From NCBI RefSeq assembly GCF_037201975.1, contig NZ_CP147520.1, positions 2,852,001 through 2,916,000 on the forward strand: 64,000 bases of DNA, in the 5' to 3' direction. Position numbers and translations under genes: made by a program. Source of the stretch: Streptomyces sp. TG1A-60 (GTDB lineage: Bacteria; Actinomycetota; Actinomycetes; Streptomycetales; Streptomycetaceae). The notes beneath the pieces are model-generated. The model made no database searches. It saw only the letters and a program-made list of their open reading frames with translations, and had not been told where the DNA came from. Positions 26,387 to 35,237 of the stretch are shown piece by piece (positions within the stretch are counted from its first letter, which is position 1; each line of letters begins with the position of its first letter).

Positions 26387-26398
26387 CCTCCGATGTAT
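26387..26398 (-). promoter_or_regulatory. Operator motif copy 1 (ATACATCGGAGG)
   Basis: Read on the minus strand, this 12-mer fits the consensus ATACATCSGAKG. It lies about 10-20 bases downstream of the predicted start site for the ABC importer operon, a classic repressor position. Confidence 0.55.
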
Positions 26399-26413
26399 CT
26401 CGGACAGTCGAGG

Positions 26414-26443
26414 ACGTTACGACGGCGTTGCCGACATTGACAA
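26414..26443 (-). promoter_or_regulatory. Predicted promoter of the ABC importer operon
   Basis: On the minus strand TTGTCA (26443-26438) and TAACGT (26419-26414) are 18 bases apart. Transcription would begin near 26407, giving a leader of about 230 bases before the binding-protein gene. Confidence 0.45.
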
Positions 26444-26730
26444 GAGTCCCCATCCGTTGATTTCCGTCATATCCCGCGGAAGGCGGCCGCGATCAAGTCG
26501 CAGCATGCCGAGCCACCCCTCCCACCCGCCCCTGACCTGCTCTTTCTCTGGCACTCCTCACCGAGGGGCCTGCTGTCACGACAGCCTTACGATTCGGCAA
26601 AGGGCGACTCCGGGCGCCCGGAGCGGTACGTCGTCGCGGCTGCTCGTGCGCGCGAACGCCTCCCCCCGGTGCCACGCGCGGGCGAATCCGCCCGTACGGC
26701 CAGGACGGGATGATCCTCGATCGATGCGAT

Positions 26731-26742
26731 ATTCATCGGATG
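26731..26742 (+). promoter_or_regulatory. Operator motif copy 2 (ATTCATCGGATG)
   Basis: This matches ATACATCSGAKG with one change. It lies in the middle of the divergent region, about 100 bases upstream of the catabolic operon's predicted promoter. The core CATCGGATG is almost a perfect palindrome. Confidence 0.5.
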
Positions 26743-26825
26743 TAGGCGATCATGAAGCGTTTGCCGTGGCGCGAGACAGGCACCCGAAACCGTCATATCG
26801 GCACGGTGATTGACACCCAAGGCAA

Positions 26826-26837
26826 ATACATCCGAGG
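26826..26837 (+). promoter_or_regulatory. Operator motif copy 3 (ATACATCCGAGG)
   Basis: This fits ATACATCSGAKG and lies immediately upstream of the predicted -35 box of the catabolic operon promoter. Confidence 0.55.
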
Positions 26838-26842
26838 TGTGC

Positions 26843-26872
26843 GTTGCGCGTCGGCCCTGTTGGTTCTACAGT
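26843..26872 (+). promoter_or_regulatory. Predicted promoter of the fucose catabolic operon
   Basis: TTGCGC (26843-26848) and TACAGT (26867-26872) are separated by 18 bases, with transcription expected near 26879. Operator copies 3 and 4 bracket it. An upstream TTGACA at 26810-26815 is an alternative -35 without a convincing -10. Confidence 0.4.
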
Positions 26873-26884
26873 CACGGTGCCGTC

Positions 26885-26896
26885 ATACATCCGATG
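26885..26896 (+). promoter_or_regulatory. Operator motif copy 4 (ATACATCCGATG)
   Basis: A match to ATACATCSGAKG just downstream of the predicted start site of the catabolic operon. This mirrors the position of copy 1 on the other arm. Confidence 0.55.
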
Positions 26897-27006
26897 ACTG
26901 CCGCGAAATTACCCGGACGCCACGTCGCGGGTTGCGGTGTGGGCCCTGTGGGCGGCCCTGCCGCCACGGCCCACCGCCACCCCCGAACCACCCAAGGGAG
27001 CCCCCA

Positions 27007-27858
27007 GTGAAACTGCTACGCGTCGGTGTTCCCGGCGAGGAGCGGCCTGCTGTCCGTGTCGCCGATGGCCGGCTGTTGGACCTGTCGTCCGTGGTGTCCG
27101 ACATCGACGGCGCCTTTCTCGCCTCGGGGGGCGTCGACCGGGTCCGCGCGGCCGTGGAGGCGGGGCCCCTGCCGGAGTGCGACCCGGACGGGTTGCGGAT
27201 CGGCGCGCCGGTGGCGCGGCCCGGGAAGGTCGTCTGTGTCGGCCTGAACTATCGCGACCACGCCGCCGAGACCGGTGCCGTGGTCCCGTCCCGTCCGGTG
27301 GTCTTCATGAAGGATCCGGGCACGGTGGTCGGCCCCTACGATCAGGTGCTTGTCCCGCGTGGCTCGGTGAAGACCGACTGGGAGGTGGAACTGGCAGTCG
27401 TGATCGGCCGCCGGGCCCGCTACCTGGCGGGCCCCGAGGAGGCGGCGGAGGTGATCGCGGGGTACGCGGTCAGCCATGACGTCTCCGAGCGCGAGTTCCA
27501 GCTGCAGTACTCCTCGCAGTGGGACCTGGGCAAGTCCTGCGAGACCTTCAATCCGCTGGGCCCGTGGCTGGTCACCGCCGACGAGGTGGGCGACCCGCAG
27601 GACCTGTCCCTGCGTCTGAGTGTCAACGGCGTCAAGCGCCAGCACGGCCACACCAGCGACATGATCTTCCCGGTCCACCACATCGTGGCCTACCTGAGCC
27701 GGTACATGGTTCTGGAGCCCGGTGACGTGATCAACACCGGTACGCCCGCGGGCGTGGCCCTGGGCCTGCCCGGCACCCCTTATCTCCGCGCCGGTGACAC
27801 CGTCGAACTCGGTATCGACGGGCTCGGTGACCAGCGCCAGACCTTCGGCCAAGCGTGA
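27007..27858 (+). CDS. Fumarylacetoacetate hydrolase family protein, probable 2,4-diketo-3-deoxy-L-fuconate hydrolase
   Basis: 283 residues from a GTG at 27007 (GGGAG upstream). FAH-fold features are [28 protein letters not shown] with metal-binding acids, and [18 protein letters not shown]. The C-terminal [15 protein letters not shown] loop is also present. In the non-phosphorylative L-fucose pathway this enzyme splits 2,4-diketo-3-deoxy-L-fuconate into pyruvate and L-lactate. That role is inferred from the five following genes, which supply all earlier steps. It opens the plus-strand operon and its stop overlaps the next open frame. Confidence 0.85.
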   Translation: MKLLRVGVPGEERPAVRVADGRLLDLSSVVSDIDGAFLASGGVDRVRAAVEAGPLPECDPDGLRIGAPVARPGKVVCVGLNYRDHAAETGAVVPSRPVVFMKDPGTVVGPYDQVLVPRGSVKTDWEVELAVVIGRRARYLAGPEEAAEVIAGYAVSHDVSEREFQLQYSSQWDLGKSCETFNPLGPWLVTADEVGDPQDLSLRLSVNGVKRQHGHTSDMIFPVHHIVAYLSRYMVLEPGDVINTGTPAGVALGLPGTPYLRAGDTVELGIDGLGDQRQTFGQA

Positions 27859-27869
27859 AAGGCACCCCC

Positions 27870-29207
27870 TTGACTGCAACCCCCGCCCGGATCACCGCGG
27901 TCGACACCCACGACATCCGGTTCCCCACCTCACGCGAGCTGGACGGCTCGGACGCGATGAACCCGGACCCCGACTACTCCGCCGCCTACGTGGTGCTGCG
28001 TACCGACGCCGCCGACGGGCTGGAGGGCCACGGCTTCACGTTCACCATCGGACGCGGCAACGACGTCCAGGTCGCCGCGATCGACGCGCTGCGTCCCCAT
28101 GTCCTGGGCCGCCGTGTGGACGAACTGTGCGCGGATCCCGGCTCCCTGAGCCGGGACCTGATCGGCGACAGCCAGCTGCGCTGGCTGGGCCCCGAGAAGG
28201 GCGTGATGCACATGGCGATCGGTGCGGTCGTCAACGCGGTCTGGGACCTGGCCGCCAAGCGGGCCGGACAGCCGCTGTGGCGACTGCTGGCGCACGCCGA
28301 CCCCGAGTGGCTGGTCTCGCAGGTCGACTTCCGCTACATCGCCGACGCCCTCACCCCCGAGGACGCCCTCCAGCTGCTGCGCGCGGGCCGGACCGGGCTC
28401 GCGGAGCGCGAGGCGGTCCTGCTGGAGCGCGGCTACCCCGGCTACACCACCTCACCGGGCTGGCTCGGCTACTCCGACGACAAACTCACCCGGCTGGCCA
28501 AGCAGGCCGTGGCCGACGGCTTCACCCAGATCAAGCTCAAGGTCGGCGCTGACCTCGCCGACGACATCCGCCGGATGCGCACCGCCCGCGCCGCCGTCGG
28601 CGACGGCATCCGCATCGCCGTCGACGCCAACCAGCGCTGGAACATCGGCGAGGCGATCGAGTGGACCAACGCCCTGGCCGAGTTCGCCCCGTACTGGATC
28701 GAGGAACCCACCAGCCCCGACGACATCCTCGGCCACGCCGCCGTGCGCCGGGGCGTCGGCCCGGTGAAGGTCGCCACCGGCGAACACGTCCAGAACCGCG
28801 TGGTCTTCAAGCAGCTCCTCCAGGCCGAAGCCCTCGATGTCCTCCAGATCGACGCGGCCCGCGTCGGCGGCGTCAACGAGAACCTGGCCATCCTGCTGCT
28901 CTCCGCGAAATTCGGGGTCCCGGTCTGCCCGCACGCCGGCGGCGTGGGCCTGTGCGAACTCGTCCAGCACCTGTCGATGTTCGACTACCTGGCCCTCTCC
29001 GGCACCACCGAGGACCGGGTCATCGAGTACGTCGACCATCTCCACGAGCACTTCACCGCACCCGTGGAGATGCGCGACGGCCACTACGTCGCGCCCCTGG
29101 CCCCGGGCTTCTCCGCCACCATGCGCTCCGGGTCAATCGCCGAATACCGCTACCCGGACGGCGGGTTCTGGGCCGCCGACCTCGCCGGACGGGAGGAAGC
29201 CGCATGA
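27870..29207 (+). CDS. L-fuconate dehydratase (enolase superfamily)
   Basis: About 445 residues. It belongs to the mandelate-racemase branch of the enolase superfamily. The catalytic Lys pair is in TQIKLKVG, the metal ligands in [17 protein letters not shown] and VATGEHV, and the general-base His region in [11 protein letters not shown]. The N-terminus [20 protein letters not shown] is diagnostic for fuconate dehydratases as I know them. It removes water from L-fuconate to give 2-keto-3-deoxy-L-fuconate. I prefer the TTG at 27870 (AAAGG 7 bases upstream); GTG at 27855, overlapping the previous stop, is the alternative. Confidence 0.88.
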   Translation: MTATPARITAVDTHDIRFPTSRELDGSDAMNPDPDYSAAYVVLRTDAADGLEGHGFTFTIGRGNDVQVAAIDALRPHVLGRRVDELCADPGSLSRDLIGDSQLRWLGPEKGVMHMAIGAVVNAVWDLAAKRAGQPLWRLLAHADPEWLVSQVDFRYIADALTPEDALQLLRAGRTGLAEREAVLLERGYPGYTTSPGWLGYSDDKLTRLAKQAVADGFTQIKLKVGADLADDIRRMRTARAAVGDGIRIAVDANQRWNIGEAIEWTNALAEFAPYWIEEPTSPDDILGHAAVRRGVGPVKVATGEHVQNRVVFKQLLQAEALDVLQIDAARVGGVNENLAILLLSAKFGVPVCPHAGGVGLCELVQHLSMFDYLALSGTTEDRVIEYVDHLHEHFTAPVEMRDGHYVAPLAPGFSATMRSGSIAEYRYPDGGFWAADLAGREEAA

Positions 29208-29974
29208 CCGAACCGACAGGTGAACTGACAGGTCTCAAGGCGATCGTCACGGGTGGCGCGTCCGGTATCGGGCTGGCCACGGCCGGGCTGCTGGCCGCGC
29301 GGGGCGCGGCGGTGGCCGTGCTCGACCTCTCCCCGGGGGCCGTGCCGCGCCCGCTGCTCGCCCTCAAGACCGATGTCGGCGACGACACCTCGGTGCGGGC
29401 CGGTGTGGACGCCGCGGCAGCGGAGCTGGGCGGCCTGGACATCCTCGTCAACAACGCGGGCATCGGTGCCGCGGGCACCGTCGAGGACAACCCCGACGAG
29501 CAGTGGCACCGCGTCCTGGACATCAACGTCCTCGGTCTCGTCCGCACCAGCCGCGCCGCCCTGCCGTATCTGCGCCGCTCGCCGCACGCCGCCATCGTCA
29601 ACACCTGCTCCATCGCGGCCACCGCCGGCCTCCCGCAGCGCGCCCTGTACTCCGCCAGCAAGGGTGCCGTGCAGTCCCTGACCCTGGCCATGGCCGCCGA
29701 CCACGTCCGCGAAGGCATCCGCGTCAACTGCGTCAACCCCGGCACCGCCGACACCCCCTGGGTCGGCCGGCTGCTCGACGCCGCCGACGACCCCGAGGCC
29801 GAACGCGCCGCCCTCGACGCCCGCCAGCCCATGGGCCGCCTGGTCACCGCGGAGGAGGTCGCCGCCGCCATCGCCTACCTGGCGAGCCCCGCCGCCGCCA
29901 GTGTCACCGGCACCGCCCTGGCCGTCGACGGCGGCATGCAGGGACTGCGACTGCGCCCGTCGGCCCGCCCGTGA
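29204..29974 (+). CDS. SDR dehydrogenase, probable 2-keto-3-deoxy-L-fuconate dehydrogenase
   Basis: A 256-residue classical short-chain dehydrogenase. The cofactor loop is TGGASGIG, the structural motif NNAG, and the catalytic set includes NTCSIAA with [16 protein letters not shown] follows the active site. It likely oxidises 2-keto-3-deoxy-L-fuconate to the 2,4-diketo acid that the FAH protein hydrolyses. The ATG overlaps the dehydratase stop (ATGA), with GGAGG upstream, so the pair is translationally coupled. The aspartate after the second strand (VLDLS) suggests NAD preference. Confidence 0.87.
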   Translation: MTEPTGELTGLKAIVTGGASGIGLATAGLLAARGAAVAVLDLSPGAVPRPLLALKTDVGDDTSVRAGVDAAAAELGGLDILVNNAGIGAAGTVEDNPDEQWHRVLDINVLGLVRTSRAALPYLRRSPHAAIVNTCSIAATAGLPQRALYSASKGAVQSLTLAMAADHVREGIRVNCVNPGTADTPWVGRLLDAADDPEAERAALDARQPMGRLVTAEEVAAAIAYLASPAAASVTGTALAVDGGMQGLRLRPSARP

Positions 29975-31023
29975 CGGCCACGACCCCGCCGGCCATGGGG
30001 CGTACGACGCTGGGCGGCAGCACCGTCGAGGTCACGCGGCTGGCTCTCGGCTGCGCGGGCCTGGGCAACCTCTACCAGCCGGTCACCGACGAGGCCGCCT
30101 TCGCCACCGTGGAGGCGGCCTGGGAGGCGGGCGTCCGCACCTTCGACACCGCGCCCCACTACGGGCTGGGGCTGGCCGAGCGCCGGCTGGGCGCGGCACT
30201 GCGCGACCGCCCCCGCGACGCGTACACCGTCTCCACGAAGGTGGGCCGGCTGCTCGTGCCCCGTCCGGACGACCGCCCCGGCGACGACACCGCCCACGGC
30301 TTCGCCGTCCCCGCCACCCACCGCAGGGTCTGGGACTTCACCGCCGACGGAGTGCTGCGCTCCCTGGCGGCCAGTCTGGACCGCCTCGGCCTCGACCGGG
30401 TCGACATCGCCCTGCTGCACGACCCGGACGACCACGCCGAGCAGGCCCTGCGGGAGGCGTACCCGGCGCTGGAGCGACTGCGCGGCGAAGGCGTGGTCGG
30501 CGCGATCGGCCTCGGGATGAACCAGTGCGCCCTGCCGGTCCGCTTCCTGCGCGAGACCGACATCGACGTGGTCCTCCTGGCCGGCCGCTACACCCTCCTG
30601 GAGCAGGAAGGGCTCGCCGAGCTGCTGCCGCGGGCCGCCGCCCGCGGCAGCAGCGTCGTCATCGGCGGGGTCTTCAACTCCGGCCTGCTCACCGACCCCC
30701 GGCCCGGCGCCACCTACGACTACGCTCCCGCGCCACGGCCGGTGCTCGACCGTGCCCTGCGGCTCAGGACGGTCACCGAACGCCACGGTGTCCCGCTGCG
30801 GGCCGCCGCCCTGCGCTTCCCGTTCGGCCACCCGGCCGTCGCGAGTGTCCTGACCGGTGCCCGTTCCGCCGAGGAGGTGCGCGACACCGTGGAGCAGCTG
30901 CGGCGCCCCGTGCCGGACGCGGTCTGGGAGGAGCTGCGCGCCGAGGGCCTGCTGGCCCCGGACACCCCCGTCCCCGTACCCCCGCCCGCCGTGGGATTCC
31001 CGTCGCCGAAGGAGCCGTCGTGA
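29971..31023 (+). CDS. Aldo/keto reductase, probable L-fucose dehydrogenase
   Basis: 350 residues from a GTG at 29971 that overlaps the SDR stop. The AKR barrel has catalytic Asp and Tyr in FDTAPHYGLG, Lys in STKVGR, and HDPDD replacing the usual LHNPD strand. The family of D-threo-aldose 1-dehydrogenases (L-fucose dehydrogenases) shares this pattern. It should oxidise L-fucose to L-fucono-lactone with NAD(P). The terminal Pro-rich tail is unremarkable. Tight overlap with both neighbours supports a role in the same pathway. Confidence 0.86.
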   Translation: MTATTPPAMGRTTLGGSTVEVTRLALGCAGLGNLYQPVTDEAAFATVEAAWEAGVRTFDTAPHYGLGLAERRLGAALRDRPRDAYTVSTKVGRLLVPRPDDRPGDDTAHGFAVPATHRRVWDFTADGVLRSLAASLDRLGLDRVDIALLHDPDDHAEQALREAYPALERLRGEGVVGAIGLGMNQCALPVRFLRETDIDVVLLAGRYTLLEQEGLAELLPRAAARGSSVVIGGVFNSGLLTDPRPGATYDYAPAPRPVLDRALRLRTVTERHGVPLRAAALRFPFGHPAVASVLTGARSAEEVRDTVEQLRRPVPDAVWEELRAEGLLAPDTPVPVPPPAVGFPSPKEPS

Positions 31024-31331
31024 GGGTCGCCCTGCATACCGAGGTCCGCGCCGACCGCGTCGAGGAGTACGAGGCGGCCCACCGAGAGGTCCCCGAGGAG
31101 CTGACCGCCGCCATCCGCGCCGCCGGAGTGAGCGAGTGGACGATCTGGCGCAGTGGCACCCACCTCTTCCACCTGCTGGAGGTCGAGGACTACGCGGCGA
31201 TGATCGCGCGGTTGGAGAAGCTTCCGGTCAACATCGCCTGGCAGGCCCGGATGGACGACCTCCTGGAGGTCGTCCACGACTACTCGGCCGGGGGTTCCGA
31301 CGCCGGGCTGCCCGTGGTGTGGGAACTGTGA
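31020..31331 (+). CDS. L-fucose/L-rhamnose mutarotase (DUF718/RhaM family)
   Basis: A 103-residue dimeric ferredoxin-like barrel protein. RhaM-type features are an N-terminal VALHTEVRADRVEEY, EWTIWRSGTHLFHLLEVEDY with catalytic His residues, and NIAWQARMDDLL. It interconverts the anomers of the sugar so that the dehydrogenase receives its preferred form. The GTG overlaps the upstream stop by four bases and the gene's own stop overlaps the next GTG. Confidence 0.88.
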   Translation: MRVALHTEVRADRVEEYEAAHREVPEELTAAIRAAGVSEWTIWRSGTHLFHLLEVEDYAAMIARLEKLPVNIAWQARMDDLLEVVHDYSAGGSDAGLPVVWEL

Positions 31332-32278
31332 CCGGGGCGGGCACCGGCCCGGGGGTCGTCGACGCGCACCATCACGTGTGGGACCTGTCCGTGCGCGACC
31401 AGGACTGGATCGTCGGAGACGAACTCGCCCCGCTGCGGCGCGACTTCTCTCTGAGTGACCTGGAGCCGGAGGCGCGCGCCGCCGGGGTCACCGCGACCGT
31501 ACTGGTGCAGACGGTCACCGTGGCGGAGGAGACGCCGGAGTTCCTGGCCCTGGCCGCCGGGAGCGCGCTGGTCGCCGGAGTCGTCGGCTGGACCGATCTG
31601 ACCTCTCCCGATGCCGCCGACGTCCTCGCCGCACTGCGCGAAGGCCCCGGTGGGGAACGCCTGGTGGGCATCCGCCACCAGGTGCAGGGCGAACCCGACC
31701 CGCGCTGGCTGCTGCGACCGGAGGTACTGCGGGGACTGGCCGCGGTCGCCGAGGCGGGACTCGTCTACGACCTGCTGGTCAAGCCCCACCAGCTCCCCGC
31801 GGCCGTAGAAGCGGCCCGGCGTCTGCCGGGCCTCACCTTCGTCCTGGACCACCTGGCCAAGCCGCCCGTCGCCTCCGGTGAACTCCGGCCGTGGGCGGCC
31901 CGGGTACAGCGACTGGCCGCCCTGCCCAACACGGTGTGCAAGCTCTCCGGCCTGGTCACGGAGGCCGACTGGGCCTCCTGGACCGTCGCGGACCTCAGGC
32001 CGTACGCCGAGACCGTGCTGGACGCCTTCGGCCCGGAGCGACTGATGTTCGGTTCCGACTGGCCCGTCTGCCGGCTCGCCGCCGGATACACGGAGGTGGT
32101 CGACGCTGCCCGGTCGCTGACGGCGGGTCTGACCCCCGCCGAACGGAGGGAGGTCTTCGGCGGCACCGCCGTCCGCGCCTACGGACTGACGCCGGCCACC
32201 GGCGGCGACGACGCCCACCCGACGGCCCCTCACACGGCGACGCCCCCGGTCCCGCCCCGGGAGAACCCACACACATAG
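31328..32278 (+). CDS. Amidohydrolase-2 family lactonase, probable L-fuconolactonase
   Basis: A 316-residue metal-dependent hydrolase. The first-strand motif is VDAHHHVWDL and further ligands lie in FVLDHLAKPP and MFGSDWPVCRL. Members of this COG3618-like group open sugar lactones such as L-fucono-1,5-lactone, giving L-fuconate for the dehydratase two genes upstream. It is the last gene of the operon; its C-terminal 30 residues are Pro/Thr-rich and probably disordered. The GTG start overlaps the mutarotase stop. Confidence 0.87.
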   Translation: MTGAGTGPGVVDAHHHVWDLSVRDQDWIVGDELAPLRRDFSLSDLEPEARAAGVTATVLVQTVTVAEETPEFLALAAGSALVAGVVGWTDLTSPDAADVLAALREGPGGERLVGIRHQVQGEPDPRWLLRPEVLRGLAAVAEAGLVYDLLVKPHQLPAAVEAARRLPGLTFVLDHLAKPPVASGELRPWAARVQRLAALPNTVCKLSGLVTEADWASWTVADLRPYAETVLDAFGPERLMFGSDWPVCRLAAGYTEVVDAARSLTAGLTPAERREVFGGTAVRAYGLTPATGGDDAHPTAPHTATPPVPPRENPHT

Positions 32279-32787
32279 CTCACCGATGTGCTCCGGCGAG
32301 CACCCGCCACCGTGCGGTCTCTCCCGGTCGCGTCGCGCCGTCTGAGGGGTGACCGAGTCACTCCGGGCGGCCTGTGTGCCGGAGCCGCTGCACCGTGTGC
32401 GGTCTGCCGACAGTCAGGAGAAGACCCTGTCAGAGCCGATCACCCGCCGAGACCACCCCGTCGCCGTGTCCGACGCCTCCCAGTTCGCCGACGCCCTGAT
32501 TCATGACACTCCCCTCCAAGGAGCCCGCCGAGGCCACCTCGCCGTCACGGGACGCGGGACATCCTGCGCGAGCTGGCCGAGTACGTCGCCGGGGAGGCGA
32601 ACGGGTGAGCCGCTTCCGGTCCGGCGTGTGGCGCGGCGGACCGGTCGGCGACCGCGGCGGCGCGCGTGTCGCAGTCGTCGCGCTGCCGGGGTGTCAGCGG
32701 GCACGCTTCGACCGTGCACGGCCCGGCACCCCCGACCTCCAGGCGATCACGGCCCACCCCTACCCATGACGGCATGCCCGGCAGTCG
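32279..32787. other. 509-bp region with a possible decayed small gene
   Basis: A plus-strand frame preceded by AGGAG (about 32416) reads SEPITRRDHPVAVSDASQF and on to RGHLAVTGRG. It then appears to slip near 32560; the downstream frame reads RDILRELAEYVAGEANG before a stop at about 32608. If the two parts belong together, a short insertion broke a small protein of about 60 residues. I do not recognise it. The rest (32610-32787) shows nothing convincing. Confidence 0.35.
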
Positions 32788-33834
32788 TCACCCACGTTCG
32801 GGGCGGGGGTGGGACGTGAGGGCGCCGGAGGCCACGCGGTCGGCCCTGGCCGCGTCGGCCAGGGCGGCGGCAGCGGCTTCCGCGGCCTGTGCCGTGTCGT
32901 CGGCGGCCTGGGCGGCGCTGTCGTCCGAGGGCTTCTCCCGGGTGGCCGGCGACTGGGGCAGCACCTCGGTGAAGGCGCGGGACACACCCTGGAGCGCGGA
33001 GGTGATCTCGCTGGGGATCACCCAGAAGTTGTTCCCCGAGCCCTGCGCGAGCTGGGGCAGTGTCTGGAGGTACTGGTAGGCGAGCAGCTTGGGGTCGGGG
33101 TCGTTGCGGTGTACGGCCTGGAACACCTCGTCGATGGCCCGGGACTGGCCCTCGGCCTGGAGGATCGCAGCGGTTCGGTTACCCTCCGCACGCAGGACGG
33201 CAGCCTGCTTGTCGCCTTCGGCGGTGAGAATCTGCGACTGGCGTTGCCCTTCGGCGCCCAGGATCGCGGCCCGCTTGTCCCGCTCGGCACGCATCTGCTT
33301 CTGCATCGCGTCCTTGATGGACTGCGGAGGGTCGATGGCCTTGATCTCCACCCGGTTGACCCGCAGCCCCCACTTGCCGGTGGCCTCGTCCAGCACGCCA
33401 CGCAGTTGGCTGTTGATGGTGTCCCGGGAGGTGAGGGTCTTCTCCAGGTCCATGGATCCCACGACGTTGCGCAAAGTGGTGACGGTGAGCTGCTCGACCG
33501 CCTGGAGGAAATTGGCGATCTCGTAGAAAGCCGCTCGTGGGTCGGTGACCTGGAAGTACAGAACGGTGTCGATCTCGACGACCAGATTGTCCTCGGTGAT
33601 GACCGGCTGCGGTTTGAAGGACACCACCTGTTCCCGCAGATCGATCACCGGATGAACGCGGTCGATATAAGGAATGACGAGGCTGAGGCCTGGATTCAGG
33701 GTCCGATGGTAGCGGCCGAGGCGTTCCACATTTCGAGCACGCGCCTGGGGCACGATACGGACCGCCCGCACCACGGTGAAAACCGCGATGAGCGCGACGA
33801 TCAGGCCGGCAATCAAGAACGCCGAGATTTCCAT
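32788..33834 (-). CDS. SPFH/Band 7 (stomatin-like) membrane protein
   Basis: 348 residues from the ATG at 33834. One N-terminal membrane helix (LIAGLIVALIAVFTVV) is followed by the SPFH domain (VPQARARNVERLGRYHRTL, DREQ-like VIDLREQVVSF, VEIDTVLYFQVTDPR). A long coiled coil contains AERDKRAAILGAEGQRQ-type repeats, and the tail is Ala-rich. Stomatin-like proteins organise membrane microdomains and protect or assist membrane protease function. The upstream NfeD-like gene, four bases away on the same strand, is the usual partner. Confidence 0.92.
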   Translation of the reverse strand: MEISAFLIAGLIVALIAVFTVVRAVRIVPQARARNVERLGRYHRTLNPGLSLVIPYIDRVHPVIDLREQVVSFKPQPVITEDNLVVEIDTVLYFQVTDPRAAFYEIANFLQAVEQLTVTTLRNVVGSMDLEKTLTSRDTINSQLRGVLDEATGKWGLRVNRVEIKAIDPPQSIKDAMQKQMRAERDKRAAILGAEGQRQSQILTAEGDKQAAVLRAEGNRTAAILQAEGQSRAIDEVFQAVHRNDPDPKLLAYQYLQTLPQLAQGSGNNFWVIPSEITSALQGVSRAFTEVLPQSPATREKPSDDSAAQAADDTAQAAEAAAAALADAARADRVASGALTSHPRPERG

Positions 33835-33838
33835 GGTT

Positions 33839-34270
33839 TCAGTCCCTGGGGTAGACGAGCGCGGTGGCGCCGCTGATCTCCATGACGTCAACGGTCTTTC
33901 CAGCGGGAATCACGAGCGTCTCGTCGTAGGCGCGGGCCGTCCACTCCTCACCGTCGATACGGACCCTGCCCCCCAGGCCCGTCACCTCGGAGACCACGTA
34001 GGCATGCCTGCCGACCAGTGCGTCCACGCCGAATCGCTCCACTTGGCGCCCCACCACATGGCGCAGCGCGACGGGGCGCACGAACAGCACGGTGACGGTA
34101 GCGACGACCGTGAACACCAGGAACTGGAAGGGCAGCGGCAGCCCGACCGCAGCGGACCCCGCCGTGACCAATGCGGCCGCACTCAGCATTCCGAGCGCGG
34201 CGGTAAGAGTGAAGATCTCCGCCACAGCCAGCACGGCTGCGATGATCAACCAGATCAGCCATAGATCCAT
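33839..34270 (-). CDS. NfeD-family membrane protein
   Basis: A 143-residue short NfeD protein. Two or three N-terminal membrane helices (WLIWLIIAAVLAVAEIFT, FLVFTVVATVTVLFV) are followed by a soluble OB-fold domain (VGRHAYVVSEVTGLGGRVRI, LVIPAGKTVDVMEI). NfeD proteins pair with SPFH proteins at the membrane. The ATG at 34270 follows AAGAGG. The gene precedes the SPFH gene in one operon. It lacks the ClpP-like protease part of long NfeD proteins. Confidence 0.9.
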   Translation of the reverse strand: MDLWLIWLIIAAVLAVAEIFTLTAALGMLSAAALVTAGSAAVGLPLPFQFLVFTVVATVTVLFVRPVALRHVVGRQVERFGVDALVGRHAYVVSEVTGLGGRVRIDGEEWTARAYDETLVIPAGKTVDVMEISGATALVYPRD

Positions 34271-34678
34271 TGCGTGCCTCTTCTGACCGGTGTGGGTGCG
34301 AAGGGCCTGACTCTCACCATTGGACCCCGATACGGGACAGCCGCGATACCCCTGGGAGGAGACTTCGCCGAACGCGCCGAGGTGTAATGGCGCAGCACAC
34401 CACCGAGCGACCATGGCCACCATTTCACACCTTTGCAGTGGTTTTACCCGTATGGAGAAGATCCTCACCTCGCGCAGGCGATCGATTTCGAGGCGGGGCG
34501 CGAAGCGGCCGGCGTCTGGCACAGCAGCACGGAGCGGCCAGAACCGGAAGCGGCAGCGGAAGAGCGGAAGCGGCAGCGGCTCAGGCCGGGAGCTGAGCTG
34601 CCCCGAGTTTCACAGAGTCCGGCGATCTTGTTTCAGGCGAACTGCGGTGATCAGAAGTCACCCGGGTAGACGATCTGG
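34271..34678. other. 408-bp divergent intergenic region with a short direct repeat
   Basis: This lies upstream of both the NfeD gene and the thioesterase gene. GGAAGCGGCAGCGG occurs twice (about 34546-34559 and 34566-34579). Plus-strand frames cross the region without recognisable products. Base composition becomes less GC-rich from about 34400 rightwards. Confidence 0.5.
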
Positions 34679-34707
34679 GTTAACGTCGATAAGTTATCGT
34701 CACTAAC
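34679..34707. promoter_or_regulatory. 29-bp imperfect palindrome, candidate TetR operator
   Basis: GTTAACGTCGATAA (34679-34692) faces TTATCGTCACTAAC (34694-34707) around a central G; 11 of 14 positions pair and the inner CGATAA/TTATCG is perfect. It lies 18 bases before the thioesterase start, with the TetR gene next in line. This is the expected place for an operator of that regulator. Confidence 0.55.
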
Positions 34708-34724
34708 CAGGATGGGAGTGGCCT

Positions 34725-35129
34725 GTGCTCACACTTGAAGCCGAAGACGTCTACGCGCTCGCGCCGTATGCCAAGACGCTCGGAGTCGTGTTCGAGGAGA
34801 TCACGGAAGTCAGCGTTCAAGGCAGGTTGGCGCACGATCCCTCCCTTTCCACGGTGGGCGGTGGCCTCCACGGAGGGGCGTTGATGGGGCTCGCCGACGT
34901 GTGTGCTGCCGTTTGCGCCGCCCTCAACGGTCCAGCCGGCGCCGCACCAGCCACCGTGGAGTCGAGCACGCATTTTCTTCGGCCCGCACACACGAGCGTC
35001 GTTGCGACGGCTCGCCCCTTGCGTCTGGGACGCAACACTGTCGTCGAGGTCAACGTTCATGATGACAAAGGCGAACTATGCGCCCGGGTGACCCAAGTGG
35101 TCACTACCATCAAACCGAAGGCATCTTGA
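34725..35129 (+). CDS. PaaI-type hotdog-fold thioesterase
   Basis: 134 residues from a GTG at 34725 (GGGAG upstream). The hotdog-fold pattern is clear: HGGALMGLADVCAAVCA with the His-Gly-Gly of PaaI thioesterases, then ESSTHFLRPAHTSVVATARP and VEVNVHDDKGELCARVTQ. It probably hydrolyses an aryl- or acyl-CoA thioester. A TetR gene follows after about 108 bases on the same strand, and a palindrome sits at the promoter, suggesting ligand-controlled expression. Codon use is less GC-biased than in its neighbours, which hints at transfer. Confidence 0.85.
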   Translation: MLTLEAEDVYALAPYAKTLGVVFEEITEVSVQGRLAHDPSLSTVGGGLHGGALMGLADVCAAVCAALNGPAGAAPATVESSTHFLRPAHTSVVATARPLRLGRNTVVEVNVHDDKGELCARVTQVVTTIKPKAS

Positions 35130-35237
35130 TGTTGGTCACGCACCGTCAGAACATCACGGCGAGGCATCCTCCCCTCAGGGCCGCTCGGACATTCCTGTCG
35201 TCTGCGTAGTGCCGCCCTCTCACGAAGGCTCATATCT

